Assembly (NCBI GenBank): GCA_963556195.1
Contig: OY744528.1
Coordinates: 58,789,496 to 58,853,495 of the forward strand
Source of the DNA: Sepiola atlantica
Taxonomy: Eukaryota; Mollusca; Cephalopoda; Sepiida; Sepiolidae
Length of the DNA: 64,000 nt
Reading direction: 5' to 3'
The translations under genes were made by a program, and so were the position numbers. Of this stretch, positions 10,323 through 21,498 are shown in pieces. Positions within the stretch are counted from its first letter, which is position 1, and each line of letters starts with the position of its first letter. Below the pieces are notes generated by a model, which searched no databases, was not told the DNA's origin, and saw nothing but the letters and a program-made list of their open reading frames with translations.

Positions 10323-12579
10323 CAGGGCTTTATGCGCTCCACTACTTTTGGAGCTGCTCCCACTCCTGCTCCAACGCCCAAAATTGGAGCTGGCTCCTCT
10401 CACGCTCCCCATTTTGAAAAAAGAGCCGCTCCAGCTCAAACTCCTATAAAAAGGAGCGGCTCTTTTTCAGCGCTCCATAATGAAATGTACCTTCTTTCAT
10501 AAACGTTCTATTCTGCCAATGAGTGGTCGAAGATTGGGGTGGGTGTCAAAGGATCTCATCAATATGGGTGGGGATGTTACTTTAAGTGTAAGATCGTAAG
10601 ATAATGTTTGACAAAATCTCGCTAATATTTTGAGAGTTATAGAACATGTCGGACGAAGCATAGGATTATATGTAAATATTCGTTTTCTGAGGTATAAAAT
10701 AGAAATAGCAAAATCCCTGAAGTATTTTAAAGCAATTTTAATTTTCATTACATTAACAACCTATTTTTTCAGGGAAGGAAAATTTGACCCAATATTTTTT
10801 CTATTTATTTTGGAAGGGAATTTAGATTTGTTTTAAGTAAATAAAGTTTTACTTTTAAACATTATTAGTGATTATTTTCTTTTTAAACAAACCATTTCTC
10901 TGGGAGAGGAGAGACAGCCAGGGCAACATTAATCGTCGTGCTGTTGTTTAATATTTGTTTGTTTTACGAACATAACTATATTGTATAATGTATATTATTA
11001 TTTACCACAGAGAAACGTGTACGTACTTTCAAACAAATCGATTTATCCAATTTTTTTTCAATAGTACAATTTGGGGCGAAAAAAAAACAATGAAGTTTAT
11101 TTTTTAAAGATTGAATAAAAAAAATATTTTTCATAAATTGGACAACAAATATCAATAAATTGTCAATAAACAATCCAGACGTCCATTTAATGTCTTTAAA
11201 TTTCATACAGAATATCTGGCCTAGACCTTGGGAGTTGAAAAAATATCGGGTCAAATTTTCTTCCCCCGAAAAATTAACTGGAGCAAAAAATTCAGATAAA
11301 AAGGTGAAAACGTCTACATTTTAAATCTCTAACAAACTGTTTACACTTTTAATATTCGATAATAGATTTTTTAAGATAAAACAAGATATTTAATCTACTT
11401 TCGGTTCTAAAAAAACAACAAATTAGTCAGAAAGTCTAATTATTTTCTTTTTTAAATTAAAATTTAAGATATTTTCTTTAATTTAATTAAGTTTAAACAT
11501 TGGTTTAATTGTAGAATATGGGCCGCTGTTTTCTTTTTCGCTCATTTTGCTTGATATTCGCCCAAATTTTGGATGAAACTGATTATTGGTCTTAATTGTA
11601 TTTTTGGTCCTGAAATAAAATTCTCATTTACTTTTTAATTCCAGGTTTTAATCGCTGATGGCCATGTTGGTTTTTATTGTTTTTTTTCCTTGGACTAAAG
11701 ATATTTTTTACTGCTTTAACATTTTATTACACACAAAAAACAAACTTTGAACATTCTATTTACAAAAGCAAGTTTTAATGGAATTTAACGAATTTAAAAG
11801 CAAACATGAAAAGGTTAAAACATACTAGTCATGAATTTAAGAATAACAAAATGTCGCCGAAAAGACAACAGGTAAAAATGTGGCATAAAAGTTCAATTTG
11901 ATATATGCTAAAAAATAAATTAGAATCTTTTGTCAGGACAAAATGTACCATGTCACCCCAAAAATCGATTTTATCGAATATTTGGGTGAATACCGAGCGA
12001 AATATGCGAAAAATTCAACGGCCACTATAGTTCAATTGAACCTAAAATTCTTTATTTAAAAACACGAATTAATAGAAAAATTGGCTTATTCATTCAATCA
12101 GCAATAAAAATCCTTGTCATAAATACAAAAAAAGAAAATAACTTCAAAGACATCTATAGACTCACTTGCGCATTTGAAGACATTTGTTGCCAAATTGTCT
12201 CCTGCCTTAAGAAAACTGTCCCATCAAAAATGTAACATGTCGATATGAAAATCCTCTCCCTCTCTCTCCCTCTCTCCATATCTCATATACATTTACCAGA
12301 GATATAATTTTAAAAAATAACTCAGAGTTTAGCTCAGATTTTCTTTCCTTTTCCTTTTTATTGCTGAATAAAAAAACTAATGTTTAACAAATAAAATAAA
12401 TAAAATAATTTTGGAGCAAGGAGCGCCGAGTGATAAAACAATAAAACCGTGCTCTTTAGTCTTAAATGGAGTTGCTCCCGCTCCGCTGAATATAAAATGA
12501 GCCCTCCTCTCCTTCGCTCCAGCAAAAATGAGCGCGCTCCAGGAGCACGCTCCTTTTTGGAGGACTCCATAAAGCCCTG
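10323..12579. mobile_element. hAT-like non-autonomous DNA transposon, 2257 bp
   Basis: The left end reads CAGGGCTTTATGCGCTCC. The right end, inverted, reads CAGGGCTTTATGGAGTCC, giving a perfect 12-bp terminal inverted repeat (TIR). The element is flanked by an 8-bp duplication, GTTACAAC on the left (10315-10322) and GTTATAAC on the right (12580-12587), the hallmark of hAT insertion. Both subterminal regions (10323-10480 and 12410-12560) are crowded with GGAGC/GCTCC motifs in both orientations, like hAT transposase-binding repeats. The AT-rich interior has no transposase frame. Assignment to hAT follows from target-site length and end structure, not from a protein. Confidence 0.85.
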
Positions 12580-12650
12580 GTTATAACTGACAGAGCAATT
12601 TCAGGACAGAGCAATTTCAGGATTCACTTGTAACAATCGACAGAGAAAAA
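12580..12650. repeat. Minisatellite, right part
   Basis: Continuation of the 10180-10322 array (GACAGAGCAATTTCAGGACA units) on the other side of the hAT insertion. Confidence 0.9.
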
Positions 12651-12829
12651 CCATATAAATGCTTAAGTACTTCATCCCAGGAATTCTGATAACAACAATA
12701 AAAGGAAAATAACAACAATTGTCCCAAGAAAAACAAAGTAAATAATTAAATATCTCAGAAAAAAAATACTTCAATTGCAAGATAAATCTATAGTGTACAT
12801 CATATTAAATTTTTGCAAATTGAACAACG

Positions 12830-13880
12830 GGCATGTCGATGCTTACACGATATATGTCGATGTCTGTGCACACAAGCTGAGGGTCTGGCGGAAAAATTGC
12901 CTCAATGTGTCAGTGCTCAATTATCAAACCTTGTGAGCATGCCAAACTGTTATCATCAAAGCTAGGAGGTACTGTCTCACATGTGACACCAGCGAACATG
13001 CGAGTGACTGTAGATAATACATTATACAACACTTAGACAGGCAATATCATATGGAAGTGCAACATGCTGAAATGAGAATGAGCGAATGAGATCCCAAGTA
13101 TATACTATGCATTCTCACCTTGTTTTCTTTTTATGAAAAGCTTGTTGGGCACTTCCCGGTGGTTAAATGACTCAGAGTGGCAGCAGAATTTATGAAGAGA
13201 GGAGCAGCAGTGATCACCGAGTGTTGGGACAAGGAAGTGGACGATGTTGCATTGATCACTATGATGGAGGAGACGATCGAAAGAATACGTCAAGAAGACC
13301 GCATGCGAGGCAAGTGGTGTGTGAATGCTCCAGACTTTAATGTTTGAGCTGATGCAAGTTACCTAGTATCTCGATGGAGCACAATGGTGCCACTATAGGG
13401 GACACGAGTTGGTTGTGGAAAGAAAATGAAGTGCAGCATATAAACTTGGCAGAACTCAACACTGTTCTGAAAAAACTTAATATGGCACTAATGTGGGAGG
13501 CAACAACCGTTCATCTCTTTACTGATTCTGCATATATGCACAAATGGATCACAGACACTCAAATGGGAAAGAACATACGTGTATATGAAGGCGGCAGGTG
13601 AAACGCTGATCAAATGATGGGTTGGTATACTCGCCAACTTGATCGAAGAGTACAGACTGACAATAGACATAGTAAAATCAGAATATAACTGAACGGATGC
13701 GTTGACGTGATTATTGCAACAATGGCTTGAGTTAATTAAGAACATCGCTGAATCGTGTGTGTGCTGCATTAACAAGCATACCCAACTCCAACCGAATGAG
13801 GTTCATCTGTATGGCCATCCCTACATAAGGAACACATCATATTTTATCAGGTCGATCTCAAGGCATCAGTGAGGGCCATG
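12830..13880 (+). pseudogene. Gypsy-type pol remnant (element G2): RNase H and start of integrase
   Basis: Translation with frameshifts gives the RNase H signatures ENEVQHINLAELNTVLKKLN and VHLFTDSAYMHKWITDTQ, then an integrase zinc-binding-like segment YGHPYIRNTSYFIRSISRHQ at about 13807-13865. This order (RNase H, tether, HHCC domain) is that of Ty3/Gypsy pol. The preceding stretch, with RRYCLTCDTSEHASDC near 12970, may be a knuckle-like gag piece. Multiple stops and frame changes show decay. No LTRs were found. Confidence 0.7.
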
Positions 13881-13959
13881 GTGTTGAAATAAGAGTTAAA
13901 ATTAAGATCACGTTTTGGTCAGAATCAAAAGTGAAAGTGACTTTTCTTTTTTTTTACAT

Positions 13960-14470
13960 TAAAAGTCACTAAATATCAAGGCCCAAAGGCCACTCGAGGA
14001 TAAGGGTTAAAGAGTTTGGCTGGTGGATGGTGAGACAACATCGCGTTCACCGGCACGATGGTTGTAGTAGGGCAGGAATTGATTATCTACGGGGACAGTT
14101 CAACAAGACGGCAGGGAAGCAGGCTCGCGGCACTGTTCCAGACGGGCAGTTCTAGGAAAGAAGTTCTGTTCATGGAAGTTTCATTTCGTCTTAGGCACGC
14201 AGAGGGTTCTTAGTGTGAATGCTTTACAAGGGGGGACCATAGATTTGAGCTCAGTCTACTATGAAAATAACGGTAGAGCAAAGAAAGCCTAGCAGCATCT
14301 CTTCTGTGAGAGAGTGACTGTAGGGAAGAGAAGAGGACATCCCCCACTAGATTTTGAAGTCGATTTTGGACTCTATCAAGGCAGGAAAGGGTGCTCTAAG
14401 CAGTACCTTCCCATATGTGGCAGTAGGATGTATTTGACATTGCATGCTTTTTCTTGCGTTGGGAAAATAG
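13960..14470 (-). pseudogene. CR1/Jockey-like LINE remnant, ORF2 C-terminus
   Basis: The minus strand reads LDRVQNRLQNLVGDVLFSSL, QSLTHRRDAARLSLLYRYFH, and further on a NETSMNRTSFLELPVWNSAASL segment. These are the blocks found behind the RT domain of CR1/Jockey-type LINEs ('DRVQ', 'RRxAAxLxLLYRYF', 'WNSLP'). The frame is mostly open with a few stops. It is a separate copy from the LINE that starts at 14571, with a different C-terminal sequence. Confidence 0.75.
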
Positions 14471-14661
14471 CAGTTACCTCCCTTTAGTCACATTAACATT
14501 ATTCACCCGACAATGCTAATTTAGATAAGTCAATTACAGGTGCATGACCTTGGTCATCGTAATAGTTTTTTTTTTTAGTTCACTCCAAACAAGGCAGGCC
14601 GCCACTGTAGACGTAAGGGGCTACTGAGAAATAGGGTGAGAGATTGAGGGGGAGGGTCAAC

Positions 14662-15189
14662 CTAAATTGGGAGCTGTGCAGCGAAATGTCTGTTTACATT
14701 AGTTTTAAATTTCTGCATGTCAGTACCATCAGGAAAACAGAGAGCGGGGGGGGGGGGAGTTCCCGAGTCCAGCAGCACGAGGAAAGAAACTTTTGGAGTA
14801 GAAAGCTCTTCAGCATCTGGAGACCTCCACAGTGAATGGATGGGATTTGGTTGATTGTCGGGTTGGTCTAGTGAATTTGCGTCGTGGAGGCACCAGAGCA
14901 CAATCCATTGAAGTACTTGTAAAACAGGCACAAGGAAGCAACATTGTGGCAATAGGACAGGGGTGGAGCTTGGTGGATAGTGAGGAACCTATTAAGTTGG
15001 CGACTCTTTTAACATTGTCTCAGAGGGAGAGACTAGTAGATGATGACCCAGCCCAGATGTGGCAACAATACTCCATGCATGGGCGGATGGTGGCTTTGTA
15101 GAGATATAGGATAATGTCAAGTGTGAGAAGTTTACTAGCACGGTAGAGGGAGCCCACCTTCTTTGTAGCAGCCCTGGCAATGTCTTCAA
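14662..15189 (-). pseudogene. LINE L1a ORF2 C-terminal domain
   Basis: Continues downstream of the RT piece in shifted frames. It ends with the open segment FPDGTDMQKFKTNVNRHFAA and a stop at 14662. The same ending occurs in copy L1b at 43361. The block matches the 'FP-G-D-F-K-VNRHL' ending of CR1-like ORF2 proteins. Frameshifts lie near 14830 and 14990. Confidence 0.85.
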
Positions 15190-15199
15190 TGCATTTATT

Positions 15200-16210
15200 C
15201 TAATACATGTTATCTGTGAAAGTTAGGCCAAGGAGTTTGAATGAGGAACTCTCAGGTTGGGTGTTATTTGGCATGACAATCAGTAGTTGAAGAGGTTTCT
15301 TGTAGTTATTGAAGGAAAGTAACTTTGTCTGTGCAGCATTAAAAGTTACCATCCATTTATGACCCCAATCCACTACAGACTGGAGGTCACTTTCTAAGGA
15401 TTCAGCCATTGCCTCAGATATGTGTGTGTTGGTTTTGCCCAGATGACGAGAGTAGAGCGTGGTGTCGTCAGCAAATATTCCTATCTCAGTCTCAATGACA
15501 TCAGGGAGGTCATTTATGAAAATCAGAAACAGTAGAGGTCCAAGGATGGATACCTGGGGTATACCAGCATTTATGTCATGTTGCTTAGATGAACGGCCAT
15601 TGAGGACAACTTGGATCTTTCTTTTTGTTAGGAAGGATTTAATTATATTAAATATTTGTCCAGTAATACCATATGAGTGCAGTTTTAGGAGAAGCCCTTC
15701 ATGCCAGACCTTGTGAAAGGCCTTGGATATATCAAGCGCTACTACCCTAGCTTCAGCTGCCTTGTCCAGTGTAGGATATATGCATTCAGAGATGACCGTT
15801 AGGATATCTACAGTAGATCGTGCTTGTCTGAATCCGTATTGATGATCAGAAAGAAGTTTAGCATTAACTAGGTGCCGGACTATCGCTAGATTGATTAATG
15901 ATTTAAAGATTTTAGCAAAGATCGGGAGTAGACTGACTGGGCAGTAGTTTAGACGATCAGTTCTATCTCCAGAATTCTTGAAGACTGGTACCACAGAAGC
16001 AATTTTCCAACTATCATGGAAACAAGATTCAGCAAGACATTTGTTGTATAGTTTGGAGAGGATAGAGGCCAGCTCAGCAGAGCATTTCTTTATTACTATT
16101 ACTGGTATAAGATCAGGCCCACAGGCTTTGGAGGTGTCAAGGATATTTATGATGTCTTTGACCCGAGATGGGGTGATGACCAGGTTCTCAAGTGTGGCTT
16201 CACTCCGCAA
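15200..16210 (-). pseudogene. LINE L1a reverse transcriptase domain (336 codons open)
   Basis: The longest open non-LTR RT in the window. Visible motifs in order: KACGPDLIPV (residues 28-37), SLLPIFAKIFKSLI (about 93-106), DHQYGFRQARST (122-133), palm motif A ALDISKAFHKVWH with D160, motif B GIPQVSILGP (216-225, the usual Gly after Gln is Val), motif C FADD (246-249), then FKLLGLTF near the end. The two motif-C aspartates are kept. The protein would copy element RNA by target-primed reverse transcription in the nucleus. It lacks an endonuclease and is frameshifted on both sides, so it is a fragment. Jockey/CR1 superfamily is likely, exact clade uncertain. Confidence 0.9.
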
Positions 16211-16540
16211 TGGTAATTTAGGGAGGGGGTTGTTTGTTGAGTCTAAAGTGGAGTTTAAGGCAAAATGCTGGGCAAGTAGTTTAGCCTTATCAGTTGCCGT
16301 GCAAACAACATCGTTGTGATTTGATAGCGAGGAAATTGTCTATTATCTATTGTTCATCACACTATTGTAGATTTTCCAGAAATCACGAGTACCTAGTTTC
16401 TGTGACTGAATGCATTTTTTGGTTATCTCTGTATACCTTCTTTTTGCTTTATCTATCACTACTTTGCAATCATTTCTTGCCTCTATAAATTTCTGTCTAT
16501 TCGCAGTTGACTTATGGCGGCCGAATTGTCGGAATGCCTT

Positions 16541-16777
16541 CTACCTCTCAGCAATAGCAGCTACACATTCTGAGCTGAACCATTGAGGAGCATGGGGTTT
16601 GCTGAAGAATTTTTGCATAGGGACATAAGCATCAATGCCTGCTTTGACCCATTCGGTTAGCTCATTTGCACACTGATCAGCAGGGATTGAGAAGGTCTCA
16701 CCCCATTGGGCATCGCTGATGTGATCCCTGAGGGATTCAAAATCAGCCTGCTCATAGTTTCTCGTCGTTTTGAGCAA
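16541..16777 (-). pseudogene. LINE L1a linker between endonuclease and RT
   Basis: Open piece containing NYEQADFESLRDHISDAQWG and FFSKPHAPQWFSSECVAAIA. It corresponds to the region between the apurinic-type endonuclease and the RT of CR1-like ORF2 ('Y-ADF--LR', 'P-W-----A-I--R'). Up to about 16905 the minus strand still reads SDHVVVMILITYKK, which fits the end of the endonuclease. A gap or frameshift separates it from the RT frame at 16210. Confidence 0.75.
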
Positions 16778-16925
16778 CGGCTCATCAGCTTTTGGACGAT
16801 TTTTTGTAGGTGATGAGTATCATTACCACAACGTGATCAGAGTTTCTGAGCGGGCTATGGGCATTCGCCACACAAGCCTCTTGTCAAGAACATGTCGAGA
16901 TGTGAGGCTTGCTGGTCTGTTTTTT

Positions 16926-17215
16926 TAAATAGTAATTTTTAAATCAATTATTATTTTAATTAAACAATTTGATTCAATAAATTTGTGTTTTAAAACATAA
17001 TGGCTAATAAGATTAAGAAAATAAACAAACTCAGAACGTTTTAATAAAAAAAATCAGAGTAAAAGTAACACGGTAAATGCCAGCGTTTTGTTTACATTTT
17101 AAATAACGCCCCCGTCTTGCGTCCATACTGAATAATCAGAGGGAGGTAACTGATTAAATGGAGTAACACTGGTTGTTCAATCAGTTTTGCAGTAGGTAGA
17201 TTAACTGCGTAACTC

Positions 17216-17260
<45 letters not shown>

Positions 17261-17689
17261 AAAGAAATTATAATTTATAAGTAAGGTTACTAGCGAGCAA
17301 AATAGCGTAAATACATGTGGAAATCTGAAGAAAACAATTATGAGTATATATTTGCGAATACTAATTTATTAGAAGTTTAAAAGCAATTAATTATGTAAAT
17401 TGAGAAATGCGCATAGTGTTTACGGCGGTTTTTGTAGTAGTATATATAGAAGCTGGCAGACTAAGTAAATAGTAATATTACTCTGATGGAGTTTCGGCTT
17501 CAGACAGACAGACAGATACATAATCTCCATTATTAATAGATTTGGTTCAAGTAATAATAACCAAACGATATCGTAATAATTAAATTTAACTTTCAAAATA
17601 CTGTTTAAAAGAAAATAACTAAAAAAAAAATTAGTGGCAGAATAAAAAAAAATCCTCTGTATAATTCCTTAATTGAGGTGGACACTGGT
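16926..17689. other. AT-rich stretch with (TA)n and (CAGA)n
   Basis: Contains (TA)n at about 17219-17257 and a short CAGACAGACAGACAG run near 17502. No gene seen. Confidence 0.6.
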
Positions 17690-17942
17690 GATGACAAGCT
17701 TGAAGTAGTGACAGAATTCTGTTACTTTGAAGATGTGCTGTCATCGGGTGGAAGCTATGGGAGGACCTGGTCAAAAGTGATAGAAAAGTCTTGAGTATGG
17801 ATTCTGTCGAGCATCACCAAAGACAAGAATGGAGAGGAAGACTTAGATTGAGACTAGACAATCAGACCCCACCTTCATAAGAGGATTAATTGTGGCCTGA
17901 TTCAACAAATAAACCGATTGTTGTTGTTGATGATGATGAGGA
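17690..17942 (+). mobile_element. RTE-like LINE remnant
   Basis: The plus strand reads KLEVVTEFCYFEDVLSSGGS, the segment that normally reads 'VD-F-YLG-MLSAGGG' behind RTE-like RTs, then decayed sequence and an end at GATGATGATGAG. Same family as 781-1396, in a different state of truncation. Confidence 0.7.
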
Positions 17943-18223
17943 GATAAACATTATTTTTCCATAACAATCACTTTTGATCTTGACCACTAAAAAACAATAC
18001 TCAGAAAATACAATTGTAACCTCTTTTTCTAAAATTCAATTTATTCTTTATCTAATTCCAAATTATTTTTTTGTTTTATTTTTCTTTGTTACAGATGTAA
18101 CCATACAAGTTTTTTTAAGTGGAAATTTTTTAAAGACATTTTATTTTTTATCAAATATGTACGAAAACTTTGGCAGAGTTTCAGGTCAAGCATCTCTCTG
18201 ACATTTTATTATTGACATCTTGG

Positions 18224-18395
18224 CACTTGTAAGGAAGGGACACTCAAAGGATTTCAGTTGTTATGGAGTCAGTTCCGAGAATCCCAAGTCAGTCCTAGAA
18301 ATTACCAAAACAATTTTTTTAAGGAAGTTTTTTCAACTCGAGACTGACCCTATAAGAACTGAAATCCTCTCGATGCCCATTCCTTACAAGCACTG
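18224..18395. repeat. Imperfect inverted repeat, about 50-bp arms
   Basis: Arm 18224-18273 and the reverse complement of 18343-18395 match at roughly 80 percent, sharing CTTGTAAGGAA and GGATTTCAGTT. The loop is about 70 nt. It could be a small foldback element or the footprint of a hairpin RNA. No target duplication was identified. Confidence 0.7.
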
Positions 18396-20304
18396 ACATT
18401 TTTTTTAATGTCTATGGAATATTGTTTGATAACGAGTAGAAATTGAGATAATTTCCCCAAAATCCTTTAAAAACGTTTTCAAGTGAGAGAATTGGAATTT
18501 TTTCAAGCGAGAGAATCAGAATTTTATTCTTGTACAAAAAAATGCGTAAAACTTAAAAGCAACAATTCAGCATCTTTTTTTTTAAGATACAAATTAAGGC
18601 CTCGCCGCTGAGTCGAGATTTTCTTGTGATGACATTGGTCGTGGTTCTTACAACCACACTCAATCAAAACCTGAAGTGAGCTGTAAATTAACGCACATGT
18701 GCAAGGCCATCGTAGTATGCATCCATCTTTAATCAGATTCAGATATTCAATTGCATAGGATTATTCATTCACTTGGAAATCATATTTAACTTGTTCCTGC
18801 TATTGTGACTTTATTCCCTTACCAAGAACACGGCTACCCTCCTAAGGAGTATTCATTCACTTGGAAATCATTGTTAACTTGTTCCTTTTTTCAAACCGAT
18901 TTCCTTTTTAAGGGAAAAACAATTTTTGAAACTCTATCATGGCGTTCAAAGATTAAGACATTGCATTATATTACGACAGCTGTGATTAAAGTTCGAATCT
19001 CAAGTTTTTAAAAAATAAATTAGAACTTTATTTCGAGATAAAAAATACAATTTTAGACTAATTAATAAGTTTCATCGAAATCCCCCCCGCCCAAAAAAAA
19101 ACATGACTTTTAATTTATTACAAATTTTTACTATATTGTAAAAAACTTCGTTTTGCAAAAAACAAACAAAAACACACACACATTTTAATTTATTTCAATA
19201 AATGTTCTATTAATTATTTTGAATTATTGATTTTGTGCTATTTTAATGAATTCGTAATCTTTCATGTTTTATTTATTTTTTAATTAAAGAAACAAAAAAT
19301 ATCATTCATTATAACATTGTAATAAAATATAGTTCTATTATTATTATGTTCGTTTTATAACATTTTAAATTATAAAAAAAATTTTTTTTTAAATCGCTCT
19401 CAATTTCAGAAACTATATTTTATTACAATGTTTTGGCCAATAAACTTTATTGTTTTACAATTAAAAAAAATCCCCTTTTACGAAACAAAAAAGAAATAAT
19501 TCTACAAAAAACAAGAATCCCTTTTCACAAAAAATCTACAAAACAAAAAAATATCCTTTTAAAACTGCGAACAAAAGAAAATACTTAACAACGCAAATCA
19601 AGAAAAATAATCGTGCATCACTTGGCATAATACACTAAACAAAAAAAATCCTAAAAAACAAAAATGTAACAGCGAGCAATGAAATGCCATCACGAAAGAA
19701 AAGATTGGGCACACAAACAAAAAAAAGACTTCAGCCAGATAAACAAAAATCTAAAAAAAAATCTTAATCAGTCGAAGGACAAAGGAAACGACAAAAAGGT
19801 GCCAAGCGTTGAATCCTCCCAGTTCAAATCCAGCTCTGTGCAGGACATATCTACAACCTGAAAATTTTTACTCATCCCAAGAGTCTTTGCATGGACACAA
19901 AAAATTTCAACAAGGCGTCAAAAGTTGAACCCTAAACAGTAAATTCCAGCATCATCCGAGAGACATATCTTCTACCTGGAATTTATTCAGCCCAAGAGTC
20001 TTTTGTATGAATGCTAAGTTCCAGCAAAAAAATAAAAATAAAAATAAACGCACAAAAGTCATCACTATCAATAATTACCTGCTTCGCGTGGCAAGAAAAC
20101 CCAATGAACCCAAAATTTAAATTTCGCCCGTGAACGCTAATTCTTTGTTAAAAAAAAAACAACCTAACAGGATGAACGATTATATATATATATATATATA
20201 AATATTTTAAATACAACTAGCAAAACGCCAAACTATTGTCTTTTGTCTCTTCTTTTCCTTCATTCCTTTCAATATAATAATAATGTTTTTTCTTTGCTTT
20301 GTTT
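18396..20304. other. AT-rich stretch with local duplications
   Basis: Contains a direct duplication of ATTCATTCACTTGGAAATCA with flank (18762 and 18850). A diverged pair of about 110-bp blocks at 19795-19900 and 19918-20015 shares GACATATCT, CCTG and CCCAAGAGTCTTT. There is a short (TA)n near 20180. The 60-codon frame at 19679-19861 is lysine-rich and unsupported. No gene recognised. Confidence 0.5.
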
Positions 20305-20309
20305 GTTTC

Positions 20310-20465
20310 TGTTATGTTATTAAATAAACACTGAAGCAAAAGCATGTGTGTATCGTTCAGATCCAAGATGGCTCACCTTTTTATTCAACTCACGTTCAGG
20401 TTACAAAGTAGAACGTTAATCTCATGGTAAGGGGGATAACTGTTTGGTTAAAACATATTATAACA
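20310..20465 (-). repeat. 3' LTR of G3
   Basis: On the plus strand it begins TGTTATGTTATTAAATAAAC and ends CATATTATAACA. It is near-identical to 24412-24566. In element sense it is the 3' LTR because the polypurine tract abuts it at 20466. Confidence 0.97.
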
Positions 20466-20476
20466 ACTCCCCTTTT
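20466..20476 (-). other. G3 polypurine tract
   Basis: The minus strand reads AAAAGGGGAGT directly before the 3' LTR. This purine run is where plus-strand DNA synthesis would be primed. Confidence 0.9.
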
Positions 20477-20505
20477 AGGTAGTTATTTTTATGTTATTTA
20501 TTCAT

Positions 20506-20955
20506 TTAAATGTCCAGTCTGGTAGGTGGTCTTGACAATCTTCCGGACCTAGTTGTTATGTGGTCTGGGGGAGTGGTCGGTTGATGCACAATTTCCTCAC
20601 TTTCATTTATTGAGGTTTGGGTATTTTCAGGACTTTTCACTTCTTCTGTCTCCCTGTTGGGATGTGGTCTTGGTATGATATGTCGGTGGTTGCATCGGAT
20701 GTATCCTTTGTTGTCGTCTGTGCCCACAATGTACGATCGTGGGGTGGGGGCATTTCCAACACAGTGCCTTCCTGGCTGGGGGTATTTGGGCTTCTAACCC
20801 ACACACGGGTTCCCTCAGCTCTCTTGCTCTGTGTCTCTTGGTGTGTGTGTGTGTGTGTGTGTGTTGTTGTTGAGCCTTCTTGTACCCATCCCTCTCCCGA
20901 ATAGACTTGAAGTAAGGCCACTTGGGTGTCAGTAGCTTTGGGTGAATTAAAATCC
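20506..20955 (-). pseudogene. G3 pol C-terminus, frameshifted
   Basis: Two overlapping minus frames make up the end of the polyprotein. The upstream one runs from about 20978 and includes TQVALLQVYSGEGWVQEG, a (TH)n tract encoded by (GT)n at 20837-20863, and TRVWVRSPNTPSQEGTV. Near 20740 the sense shifts to the frame DDNKGYIRCNHRHIIPRPHP and ends PPDHITTRSGRLSRPPTRL, the 'TRSGR---P-R' ending usual in Gypsy pol, with a stop near 20508. The GT run inside coding sequence is a likely source of instability. Confidence 0.85.
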
Positions 20956-21498
20956 CCAGATTCTTGCAAAATCAGCAAATTCTTTTGACATATACTGGCT
21001 TCCAGAGTCTGTTCTCAGGATCACTGGTACTCCATGCCTGGCAAATATGGATTTCAGGCTTTCTATCACTGTTCTGGGGGTAATTGATCTCAGTTGAGTG
21101 AACTAGACATATTTCAAAAAATAGTCGACCACTACAATGTAGGTCTGGCTGTTTAGCTCGAATAAGTCAGAAGCTAGGGTGTGCCAGGGTCTTGGTGGGA
21201 GTTTGGTTGTCAACAGTTGTTCGGCCGGTTGGTGTCTAAGTCTGGCACATGTTTCACAGTTCTCCACTGTGTTCTTTATCTGGTTAGATAATCCTGACCA
21301 CCAGATTGATTGGCGGACTCGTTGTCGGCACCTGGTAATTCCTTTGTGACCTGAGTGGATCTTGCCGATTATCTCATCGACTATGGGATCACAATCCGTG
21401 CTCCATACATTAGTAGGCCTTCCTCCCAGGTAATGTCTCCTCGATGGGCCCAATATGGCTTGAGTAGCATAGGAACTTGCTCCTTTGAAGGCCATCAA
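20956..21498 (-). pseudogene. G3 integrase, zinc-binding domain and truncated catalytic core
   Basis: The zinc-binding block shows IHSGHKGITRCR...CETCARLRHQ. The first catalytic Asp lies in LASDLFELNSQTYIVVVDYF, followed by a stop at 21103. A continuation in another frame to about 20960 has the second Asp in LRTDSGSQYMSKEFADF. The sequence then jumps directly to TQVALL of the C-terminus, so the helix with the catalytic Glu and the rest of the core are missing. Integrase would join the cDNA ends to host DNA. This one cannot. Confidence 0.88.

Larger units (their letters stand above)
14571..16925 (-). mobile_element. CR1/Jockey-like LINE, copy L1a (5'-truncated)
   Basis: A minus-strand non-LTR retrotransposon covering the end of the endonuclease, the linker, RT and C-terminal domain plus a 3' UTR that ends at about 14571 beside a T-run (A-run in the element's sense). 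The 3' half is repeated at 43262-44633, which fixes the 3' end independently: both copies end with the same 'GTTTGGRGTGAACT' sequence. The RT and downstream pieces are described separately. Stops and frameshifts make it inactive. Confidence 0.9.
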
